From Actinomycetes bacterium (GTDB taxonomy: Bacteria > Actinomycetota > Actinomycetes > Actinomycetales > Demequinaceae): a stretch of DNA of 15,639 nt. The stretch spans positions 1 to 15,639 of the forward strand of contig JAEZXC010000055.1 of the NCBI GenBank assembly GCA_023442845.1, in the 5' to 3' direction. Shown here piece after piece: positions 6,808 to 12,198 of this stretch; positions within the stretch are counted from its first letter, which is position 1; the number at the start of each line of letters is the position of its first letter. The translations under genes were made by a program, and so were the position numbers. Below the pieces are notes generated by a model. It saw nothing but the letters and a program-made list of their open reading frames with translations. It did not search any database and was not told where the DNA came from.

Positions 6808-8049
6808 ATGCCGGTCGATGACCCCGGTGACACCGCTTGGCTCTTGCTTTGCGCAGTGCTCGTCCTGCTCATGGCTTCTGCGACCGTCATGGTGTACGCG
6901 GGCAGAGTGCGAGCTCGTCACGCGTTATCGATGGTGATGTACGGCCTTGCCGCAGTCATCTCGATCTCGGTCACGTGGGTATTCGTTGGATTCAGCCTCG
7001 CATTTGGCGCCGACGCCGGTGGCGGTTTCGTGGGAAATCTCGACAATGCAGGGCTTGCGAGCATTGCTGAGTCCGGAGTGGCGAGCGCTGTTGACGTGCC
7101 GCCGATCGCGTTCGCCTTGTTTCAAGTCGCTGTTGCAGTCTTCGCCGGCGCCCTCCTCGTTGGCGCTGGGGCGGAACGGATGAAGTTCGGCTCAATGCTC
7201 GCATTCTTGGGTTTGTGGTCGGCTCTCGTCGTGCCCGTCGTGACGCACTGGACGATGACACCCGGTGGCTGGCTTGCTGAGTGGGGAGTGCTTGACTTCG
7301 CTGGTGGCACCGTGATCGGCACAGGGGTAGGAGCCTCGGCGCTCGCGCTGTCGCTTGCGCTCGGGCCACGCCGTCACGCCACACCTCAACGGTTGCCGTC
7401 GCGCAACATCCCGATCGCGCTCACCGGTTTCGGGCTGTTGTGGTGCTGTTGGGTGGGACTCAATGCGGGGGCCGCACTGAGCGCCGGACGGGTGGCAGCG
7501 TCGGCCGCACTTGCGACACATCTCGCGGGCGTTGGTGGCATGGCCGGGTGGCTCATGATCGAAAAGCGGCTCACCAATGTGATCACCGCAAGTGGCGCTG
7601 CCCGTGGCGGGGTGACCGGGCTGGTTGCCGTGACGGCGGGTGCTGGCTTTCTTGACCCCTTTGCGTCGCTCCTGCTCGGCTTTGTAGCGGGCGCGGCGGT
7701 TTTCCTCGCGGTACGCCTCATGGCGCGCGTACGCGTCGACGACGCACTCGACGTGTCCGTCGTCCACCTTGTTGGTGGCGCGCTCGGGATGGTCTTCATC
7801 GGCCTCTTTGCGCGCCTCATCGAAAGCGACCACACTGTTGGCATCGGTGTGCTGAACGGGGGAGGGGCCGCACTGCTCGGCAAACAAACGGTGGCGGTGC
7901 TCGCCGTGGCGGCCTTTGCCTTCATCGCATCGTGGCTCATCGCGATGGTGTTGCGGGCCGCGATGGGCCTTCGCGTGACGCCGGAGGCGGAAGAGCAAGG
8001 ACTCGACCATCACCAGCAAGGTGAATCGGCAGATGACGTGCGGCGTTAA
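6808..8049 (+). CDS. Ammonium transporter (Amt) family protein, divergent pore
   Basis: A 413-residue polytopic membrane protein with about eleven spans. Amt/Mep/Rh hallmarks are present: ALFQVAVAVFAGALLVGAGAERMKF (103-127), WLAEWGVLDFAGGTVI (155-170), NIPIALTGFGLLWCCWVGLNAGAAL (200-224) and DDALDVSVVHLVGGALG (311-327). The substrate-site Asp (D163) and the second twin-His (H320, E. coli H318 equivalent) are kept. Aligned by eye, the first twin-His (E. coli H168) is Gly171, and gate/vestibule residues F107, F215 and S219 appear as V109, L218 and A222, so transport may be altered or the protein may serve as a sensor. No glnK follows; a tRNA does. The start is ATG 6808 with SD GAAGGGGG; a GTG at 6790 is in frame but has no SD. 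The C-terminal tail is His/Gln/Asp-rich. Confidence 0.88.
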   Translation: MPVDDPGDTAWLLLCAVLVLLMASATVMVYAGRVRARHALSMVMYGLAAVISISVTWVFVGFSLAFGADAGGGFVGNLDNAGLASIAESGVASAVDVPPIAFALFQVAVAVFAGALLVGAGAERMKFGSMLAFLGLWSALVVPVVTHWTMTPGGWLAEWGVLDFAGGTVIGTGVGASALALSLALGPRRHATPQRLPSRNIPIALTGFGLLWCCWVGLNAGAALSAGRVAASAALATHLAGVGGMAGWLMIEKRLTNVITASGAARGGVTGLVAVTAGAGFLDPFASLLLGFVAGAAVFLAVRLMARVRVDDALDVSVVHLVGGALGMVFIGLFARLIESDHTVGIGVLNGGGAALLGKQTVAVLAVAAFAFIASWLIAMVLRAAMGLRVTPEAEEQGLDHHQQGESADDVRR

Positions 8050-8052
8050 CCT
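8047..8052 (+). promoter_or_regulatory. Candidate -10 for the CAT-anticodon tRNA
   Basis: TAACCT matches TANNNT, overlaps the stop codon of the Amt gene, and would start transcription about three bases before the tRNA. No good -35 is visible at 16-18 bp, so read-through from the Amt gene is an alternative. Confidence 0.3.
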
Positions 8053-8061
8053 TCTGTCCAC

Positions 8062-8135
8062 GGGCCAGTAGCTCAGCCGGTTAGAGCAGCGGACTCATAA
8101 TCCGTCGGTCGTGGGTTCAAGCCCCACCTGGCCCA
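8062..8135 (+). tRNA. tRNA with anticodon CAT (tRNA-Met elongator, or Ile2)
   Basis: A 74-nt cloverleaf: acceptor GGGCCAG paired with CTGGCCC, D-arm GCTCAGCCGGTTAGAGC, anticodon loop CTCATAA with CAT at 8096-8098, a five-base variable loop, T-arm GTGGGTTCAAGCCCCAC, discriminator A8135. CCA is not encoded (CTG follows). CAT may be elongator Met or an Ile2 tRNA whose C34 is converted to lysidine; I cannot separate these by eye, but it is not initiator-like because the first acceptor pair is matched. It lies directly left of the displaced nnrD tail and the accessory segment. Confidence 0.93.
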
Positions 8136-8153
8136 CTGCATGTACCAGGGATT

Positions 8154-8234
8154 TCACTCCGTCGACAGCAAGAGATCTGCGATAGTGGCGGGTACCGCGC
8201 CCGCGACATCAAGCGCCGCGATTGGCCCGCCGCC
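8154..8234 (-). pseudogene. Displaced 3' end of nnrD (26 codons plus stop)
   Basis: Read on the minus strand this stretch encodes GGGPIAALDVAGAVPATIADLLLSTE and a TGA stop, in frame and without error. It matches the C-terminus of the intact nnrD about 4 kb away (GGGPIAALDVADAVPVVIAELLLRAK). DNA identity is nearly perfect over 8189-8234 and falls off beyond, where the protein still aligns but differs. Upstream of codon 1 (right of 8234) all similarity stops abruptly. It has no start and cannot be a gene by itself. It is best read as the original end of nnrD, cut off by insertion of the segment to its right. Confidence 0.8.
8189..8234 (+). repeat. 46-bp direct repeat, left copy (attL-like)
   Basis: Runs from CGGGTACCGCG to GGCCCGCCGCC and matches 12230-12275 in the same orientation at 45 of 46 positions (C versus T at the 12th base). 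It lies within the 3' end of the nnrD remnant. Together the two copies bracket about 4.0 kb carrying the five-gene cassette. Confidence 0.9.
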
Positions 8235-8281
8235 ACGGAACCGCTCTGAGTTCGCCATGGGCAAGAGCGAAGCCGCAGCGG

Positions 8282-8310
8282 TTGCGAATCGACCTAGGCG
8301 CTCATATCGT
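8282..8310 (+). promoter_or_regulatory. Promoter of the secreted-peptide gene (TTGCGA-17-TATCGT)
   Basis: -35 TTGCGA at 8282-8287 (4 of 6 to TTGACA), 17-bp spacer, -10 TATCGT at 8305-8310 (TANNNT). Transcription would start near 8316-8318, exactly where the G-rich run begins, leaving a leader of about 62 nt before ATG 8379. Confidence 0.5.
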
Positions 8311-8315
8311 CATCT

Positions 8316-8329
8316 GGGTGGGGGGGGGG
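8316..8329 (+). repeat. Poly-G tract at the predicted 5' end of the bacteriocin-type mRNA
   Basis: GGGT followed by ten G residues (8320-8329), the longest homopolymer noticed in the window. It sits about 50 bp before the secreted-peptide start. Homopolymers this long are prone to slippage in replication and transcription; a sequencing length error is also possible. Confidence 0.7.
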
Positions 8330-8336
8330 ATACGAA

Positions 8337-8380
8337 ATTGCTTCTCCACACAGGAAATCATCTGATAGGAGAAGATCAAT
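8337..8380 (+). promoter_or_regulatory. Hairpin that would sequester the ribosome binding site of the secreted peptide
   Basis: ATTGCTTCTCC (8337-8347) is complementary to GGAGAAG (8368-8374) and then, after a two-base bulge, to CAAT (8377-8380). The eleven pairs enclose a 20-nt loop. The 3' arm contains the Shine-Dalgarno AGGAGA (8367-8372) and the first two bases of the ATG at 8379, so folding would block initiation. Seen directly; its in vivo role is inferred. Confidence 0.55.
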
Positions 8381-8708
8381 GAGGATCAGAACACGCATCG
8401 GAGTGACTGCAGGGATCACCGCTCTTTTCGCCGCAATGAGTGCCACCGCCGCGTTCGCCGCAGATTCGGGATGGCGGGCGAACATCGCCAGTTATCTGCT
8501 CACGGTGGACGGTTGCCCCGTGATTCAGTCGGGCTCATCGGACTATGTCAGTGCACTTGAGAACCCGTCGTGCTCGGGCTCGATTGGTGTGCAGGCGAAG
8601 TACAAGTTGTACCCGGGAAGCCTCACCTACACCTCAAGCGTCGAATGGGACGCCGAATGGGCTCGAGTCGACGCGCCAATCGTTACGCATGGCAAGGTCT
8701 ACCACTAG
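8379..8708 (+). CDS. Small secreted protein, putative lactococcin-972-like bacteriocin
   Basis: A 109-residue protein with a clear Sec signal peptide: basic MRIRTR, hydrophobic core GVTAGITALFAAMSATA, and cleavage predicted after AFA (27/28). The mature ~82 residues are beta-prone and Tyr/Trp-rich, with two Cys (C46, C65) that could pair. The end, GVQAKYKLYPGSLTYTSSVEWDAEWARVDAPIVTHGKVYH, recalls the lactococcin 972 family (small exported cell-wall-active peptides with a W-A core near the C-terminus and a final aromatic strand), but the family's N-terminal GTW motif is missing, so the match is weak. Genomic context (ABC exporter with adaptor downstream) fits a bacteriocin or another antagonism/signalling peptide. 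Start is ATG 8379 with AGGAGA six bases upstream; a strong hairpin follows the stop. Confidence 0.7.
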   Translation: MRIRTRIGVTAGITALFAAMSATAAFAADSGWRANIASYLLTVDGCPVIQSGSSDYVSALENPSCSGSIGVQAKYKLYPGSLTYTSSVEWDAEWARVDAPIVTHGKVYH

Positions 8709-8717
8709 TCCGTAGAC

Positions 8718-8756
8718 CCGGTGGCGCGCGAAGCCGCGAGGGCCGCGCGCCACCGG
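8718..8756 (+). terminator. Strong GC hairpin between secreted peptide and transporter genes
   Basis: A perfect 13-bp stem CCGGTGGCGCGCG / CGCGCGCCACCGG (8718-8730 and 8744-8756), which can extend with GCC/GGC inside the loop after a two-base bulge. No T-run follows. It starts nine bases after the peptide stop, and no new promoter is obvious before the lipoprotein gene at 8786. It may act as a partial terminator or RNA stabiliser giving more peptide than exporter mRNA. Confidence 0.6.
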
Positions 8757-8785
8757 CCGGGTTCACGATGAGCGAAGGGGTGCAC

Positions 8786-9376
8786 ATGCGAATTCCCAGA
8801 CTGTCTCAAGCGCTTGGTGTCGCACTTTTGACGGCGATGGCGGCGGGATGCACCGGCGTTCCTGAGACGGGAACGTCCTCAGGCTCGGTGTTCTCCGAGA
8901 CACTTGTCGAAGCGCGTGATGGGGGCGCCGGCGATGCGCAGCTCGCGGACCTTGAGGAGGCCGTGAGCGAGCAGGAGATCAGCATCGAGACCGCGCGGGA
9001 AGCGGCGCGCCGCACCGTCCAGTGCATGAACGACGCTGGTCTCGATGCCGGCTATGTCGAGAACACCAAGTACAGCGGGCTCGTGGTTCCTGGCTATCAC
9101 GTCTCGTTAGGTACTAGCGGGTCCGACGCGGAAGCGCAGATCCAAGCCTGCGACGTTAAGGAGGGCTTCTGGGTGAACATGTTGTACCAAACCCAACCGA
9201 TTGCGATTGAGGCAAAGGAAGAGTTTGCAGACCAGCAAGAGCCCGTCCTCCGCGCGTGTCTGGAGGGGATGGGCATTGATACCGATCCTGAGGCTTCCGG
9301 AGTCGATCTCGTGAACCAGAGCCTTCGAGACGGCGGGTTCGACTGCCTCGCCGAGGCGGGAATCACGTCGTGGTAG
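8786..9376 (+). CDS. Secreted lipoprotein with repeated Cys motifs, unknown function
   Basis: A 196-residue lipoprotein. The N-terminus MRIPRLSQALGVALLTAMAAGC has a lipobox (AAGC) with the lipidated Cys at residue 22, so it should sit on the outer face of the membrane. A Ser/Gly-rich linker and a long acidic helix (residues 50-76) follow. Three similar motifs appear: CMNDAGLD (80-87), CLEGMGID (158-165) and CLAEAGIT (187-194), plus a looser CDVKEGF at 122; the four Cys could form two disulfides. I recognise no named family. ATG 8786 is preferred as the start because GAAGGGG lies five bases upstream and the signal sequence starts there; a longer frame reaching 8570 is a shadow of the peptide gene. 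It overlaps the adaptor gene by 7 bp. Possible immunity or peptide-capture protein of the cassette (inference). Confidence 0.8.
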   Translation: MRIPRLSQALGVALLTAMAAGCTGVPETGTSSGSVFSETLVEARDGGAGDAQLADLEEAVSEQEISIETAREAARRTVQCMNDAGLDAGYVENTKYSGLVVPGYHVSLGTSGSDAEAQIQACDVKEGFWVNMLYQTQPIAIEAKEEFADQQEPVLRACLEGMGIDTDPEASGVDLVNQSLRDGGFDCLAEAGITSW

Positions 9377-10398
9377 GCCGCTACGGTGAGTTCAGGTCGA
9401 TCGTCGGAGCAGTCCTCGTCCTTGTCGTGCCGCTCGCCGCGGGGACCACGCTCGCTGTGTGGGCGCTGTCGGCCTCGCCGCTCAAGTCGGGTGCGCCTGT
9501 GGCGCCGTTGATAGCTCAGGTGCAGTCCGCCGCGCGTGATAACTCGAGCACCACTTCGGTCACGGTTGTGCCCGCCGGAGAGCGGGTGGTGAAGAGTCAG
9601 ACTTCGGGGTTGGTCACGCAGACTGTCTTCGCAGTGGGGCAGCCGATCGACCACGGCGACATCGCGATGCGAGTGGACGGACTGCCGGTGATCTCCTACG
9701 TGGCGGCCTCGCCGCTGTATCGCGACGTCAGCGGCGGTATGAGCGGTTCAGACGTGTCGACCGCGCAACATCTCTTGAACGCGATGGGCTACCTCGACGT
9801 GGTTGATGGGGTAGCGGGCCCCAAGACGGTGGCCGCGATACGTGCCTTCAACGCCGACACTGGACGCGGCAGTGCGAACAGCGTGCTGTCGACGAACTCA
9901 CTCCTCTGGATTCCCCGTGGAGGCGACGTACCGCAGGCCGTGATGGTGCAGGTAGGCGATGAGATCGCCCCGCAGACGCCGCTTTTCACAACGGCGGTGG
10001 GCTCAACGTCGATTACGGTCGAAACCGAAAGATCGGAAGTCGCTCGGACCCTAATGGTCGGCACGGCGATGGTTCCGCTAGCGGCAGGCGTGACGAGCAT
10101 TACCGATCCTGGAGACGTCGCTACGCTGCTGGAACAGATGGGTGACCAGGCCAGCGCAGTAGCGACAGTGTCAGATGCTGAGCTCACGCAGGTGGGGACG
10201 GTGCCAGCCAGCGCGGTGATCGTCGACGCCGCGGGCGGCGCCTGCTACTTCACCGGCCCTGATGGCGAAGGCGAGCCAGTGAAGATCCGGGTCACAACAG
10301 GGACCACTGGTGTGGTCGATGTTGATCCCGAATTGATTGGCACCGCGGTCCTTGTCAATCCGCGTGAGACACGTTCGGATCTGTCATGCGACTCGTAG
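9370..10398 (+). CDS. Membrane-anchored export adaptor with peptidoglycan-binding domain
   Basis: A 342-residue protein with one N-terminal membrane anchor (residues 11-33) and an extracellular body laid out like a periplasmic adaptor (HlyD/MacA type). There is a first lipoyl-like half (SGLVTQTVFAVGQPIDHGDIAMRVDGLPV, 79-107), then a PG_binding_1 domain in place of the usual coiled hairpin (SGSDVSTAQHLLNAMGYLDVVDGVAGPKTVAAIRAFN, 125-161), then a second lipoyl-like half (VMVQVGDEIAPQTPLFTTA, 191-209) and a C-terminal beta domain (VGTVPASAVIV... to the end). In Gram-positive bacteria such adaptors accompany MacB-like ABC pairs and probably link the exporter to the cell wall. GTG 9370 overlaps the lipoprotein stop, and its own stop overlaps the ATPase gene by 13 bp: tight translational coupling. 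Confidence 0.85.
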   Translation: MVGRYGEFRSIVGAVLVLVVPLAAGTTLAVWALSASPLKSGAPVAPLIAQVQSAARDNSSTTSVTVVPAGERVVKSQTSGLVTQTVFAVGQPIDHGDIAMRVDGLPVISYVAASPLYRDVSGGMSGSDVSTAQHLLNAMGYLDVVDGVAGPKTVAAIRAFNADTGRGSANSVLSTNSLLWIPRGGDVPQAVMVQVGDEIAPQTPLFTTAVGSTSITVETERSEVARTLMVGTAMVPLAAGVTSITDPGDVATLLEQMGDQASAVATVSDAELTQVGTVPASAVIVDAAGGACYFTGPDGEGEPVKIRVTTGTTGVVDVDPELIGTAVLVNPRETRSDLSCDS

Positions 10399-11048
10399 CC
10401 AGAGATCTCTCATTCGGATATCCGGGCGGTGACCACCAGGTGCTCTCCGGGCTTGCTTGCGATATTCCTGCAGGCGTATCGGCCGCGGTGGTCGGCCCGT
10501 CCGGATCGGGCAAGACCACATTGCTATCGGTGCTAGGAGGTCTGGTCACTCCGCAGCAGGGGTATTTCGCTTGTGTGGACGCCAACGGTGTTGAACACAT
10601 ACCGCGAGACGTCTCCACCTGGGTACTTCAGACCGTGTCCCTCATGCCTGAACGTAGCGTCTTGGACAACGCCTGCCTGGGCGGCTATCTTGACGGGGCC
10701 ACCCGCGCAGTTGCGCGCCGAGCCGCCATGGCGGCACTGGACGAGGTTGGCTTGGCAGATCGCGCCGATGAGCCAGCACGTGTCTTGTCCGGAGGTGAGG
10801 CTCAACGCGTCGCCATCGCTCGCGCACTCACCAGCACCCGTCCCGTTCTGTTCGCTGACGAACCGACCGGCCAACTCGATGCTGCCACTACGTCTCTAGT
10901 GCTTGACGCCATGTTCGCATCCGCGCGCCGCACTCTGCTCCTAGTCACACACGACGAGGCTGCGGCAGCCCGATGCGATGTGGTGTTACGTCTGGCTAGC
11001 GGGCACCTCGAGCCGAAGGAGTTCGCGCGCGGAGGTGCGCGTGTCTGA
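10386..11048 (+). CDS. ABC transporter ATP-binding protein (MacB/LolD-like)
   Basis: A 220-residue stand-alone nucleotide-binding subunit. Visible motifs are Walker A GPSGSGKTT (37-45), Q-loop Q82, signature LSGGEAQR (134-141), Walker B VLFADEPTGQLD (154-165) with catalytic Glu159, and H-loop H189 in LLVTHDEA. The ADEPTGQLD sequence and short length place it in the MacB/LolD/lantibiotic-immunity branch that works with FtsX-like permeases. The insert FACVDANGVEHIPRD (61-75) between Walker A and the Q-loop is ordinary for the branch. ATG 10386 lies inside the 3' end of the adaptor gene, and its stop overlaps the permease start by 8 bp. It would power export or extrusion by the permease and adaptor; whether it exports the secreted peptide or protects the producer is unknown. 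Confidence 0.93.
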   Translation: MRLVARDLSFGYPGGDHQVLSGLACDIPAGVSAAVVGPSGSGKTTLLSVLGGLVTPQQGYFACVDANGVEHIPRDVSTWVLQTVSLMPERSVLDNACLGGYLDGATRAVARRAAMAALDEVGLADRADEPARVLSGGEAQRVAIARALTSTRPVLFADEPTGQLDAATTSLVLDAMFASARRTLLLVTHDEAAAARCDVVLRLASGHLEPKEFARGGARV

Positions 11049-12153
11049 GCGGTGGCCCTCGTCGCTGGCGATCTCGGAAGGGTTTGCGAACGTCAAGGCT
11101 GGTCGACGACTCAGCACCATCATCGTCGCGGCGGTCGCTCTCGTCACGGGCGGAGTTGGGCTCGCGAACGTGCTCGACGTCTCAGTGCTGGTCAATGCTG
11201 AGCGAGCATGGATCGACAAAGGCGCCTATGTGTTCGTCGTCGAGCCCAACCCCAGCCAAGCGTTCTCTGCCATCGATGTCGCCACTTGCGACCGAATGGC
11301 ACAGGTGGAGGGGATCGATGCCAGCTTCGCAGTCCGGGTCACCGCTTCGGTGGCGCAACCTGCGCATGCACCGGGCACACATGCCACCCTGGCACGCACC
11401 TCAGCCGGGATTTATGAGTTTCTTTCAGTGTCACCTCCGATCGGATCCGGCATGCTGGTTAGCGACGGCATCGCCGCGCAGACAGGATTAGTGGACGGTG
11501 AGACTACGACGTTCGCGATCCAGTCGCTCGAGTTGGCGACGAGCGAAGAAGTCACTGCAACCGTCCGGCTCATTGACGCTGCGGTGCTCGCCGAGAGCCT
11601 CGACGGCACGTACCTCTTTCCCAGCGACCTGACAGGCGAGAGCTCTCAGTGCTATGTGCGGACCGACGCAGCACATGCCGACGACGTCCGCGATTACCTC
11701 GCCGTTACGCTCACCCCAGATCAAGGTGCACCCGCTATCGTGCGTCCGCGGCTGAATGAGTCCGCAAATGGGCTGGACTTCTCCACCGCGTTCAATCAAC
11801 GTGCGCTCACCTGGGGCTGGGCCGCCGGTGCGGCCATCCTCATTCTCTTGTGGACGCTCACACAATGGACCCGACGCACCCGTGACGCCATATATGCAAC
11901 CTTCGGAGCACACGCGCGCGCCCGTCTCATCATCCGGATGACCGAGTGGTTCACGCTTTCTACCGTCGGATTGGGATGGGGCTGGGCGATCGCGACGGCT
12001 TTCGCAATTGGGCTCGGAGCCGACATTCAGGTCACGCTGGTCCAAGCGACGGGTCAAGCCGTCGCCACGTGGACAGTCGCGTCTCTTGGCGCAGTCGGGG
12101 TTGCACTCATTCCCGTCGGAACCCTCATCGACACTCTCAAAGACCGGACTTAG
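11041..12153 (+). CDS. MacB/FtsX-like ABC transporter permease
   Basis: A 370-residue membrane protein with the MacB layout: a first span (residues 25-45), a ~210-residue extracellular domain (46-255, two Cys at 83 and 204), and three C-terminal spans (257-275, 305-327, 340-363). The cytosolic loop RRTRDAIYATFGAHARARLIIRMTEW between spans two and three is the typical coupling-helix region of FtsX permeases. The family is recognised by topology and operon context more than by strong sequence motifs. The GTG 11041 start is supported by GGAGG five bases upstream and by overlap with the ATPase stop; an in-frame start at 10978 lies within the ATPase gene. Last gene of the cassette, followed by a hairpin. 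Pairs with the ATPase and the peptidoglycan-binding adaptor. Confidence 0.85.
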   Translation: MSERWPSSLAISEGFANVKAGRRLSTIIVAAVALVTGGVGLANVLDVSVLVNAERAWIDKGAYVFVVEPNPSQAFSAIDVATCDRMAQVEGIDASFAVRVTASVAQPAHAPGTHATLARTSAGIYEFLSVSPPIGSGMLVSDGIAAQTGLVDGETTTFAIQSLELATSEEVTATVRLIDAAVLAESLDGTYLFPSDLTGESSQCYVRTDAAHADDVRDYLAVTLTPDQGAPAIVRPRLNESANGLDFSTAFNQRALTWGWAAGAAILILLWTLTQWTRRTRDAIYATFGAHARARLIIRMTEWFTLSTVGLGWGWAIATAFAIGLGADIQVTLVQATGQAVATWTVASLGAVGVALIPVGTLIDTLKDRT

Positions 12154-12165
12154 CGAGCGGTCGAC

Positions 12166-12198
12166 GTAGGCGCCACCGCCGTGACCATGTGGGCCTAC
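12166..12198. terminator. Bidirectional hairpin between permease and nnrD
   Basis: GTAGGCGCCAC (12166-12176) pairs with GTGGGCCTAC (12189-12198), ten pairs with one bulged G and a 12-nt loop. The right arm covers the nnrD stop codon. It lies between convergent genes and may end both transcripts; no T-run on either side. Confidence 0.45.

Noticed and set aside
7192..8061. 289-residue antisense open frame across the Amt gene (also long antisense frames at 1727-2503, 2705-3370 and 4679-5569)
   Set aside because: These are GC-rich shadows: their translations are Arg/His-rich with no family motifs, while the opposite strand has well-conserved proteins.
8062..8135. tRNA(CAT) as the integration target (attB)
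   Set aside because: No part of the tRNA 3' end is repeated at the right boundary near 12150-12280; the only flanking repeat lies in nnrD.
8140..8382. Plus-strand 80-residue open frame between the CAT-anticodon tRNA and the secreted peptide
   Set aside because: It is the antisense of the displaced nnrD tail plus the promoter and poly-G region, has no ribosome binding site, and its resemblance to a frame at 12181 is explained by the 46-bp repeat.
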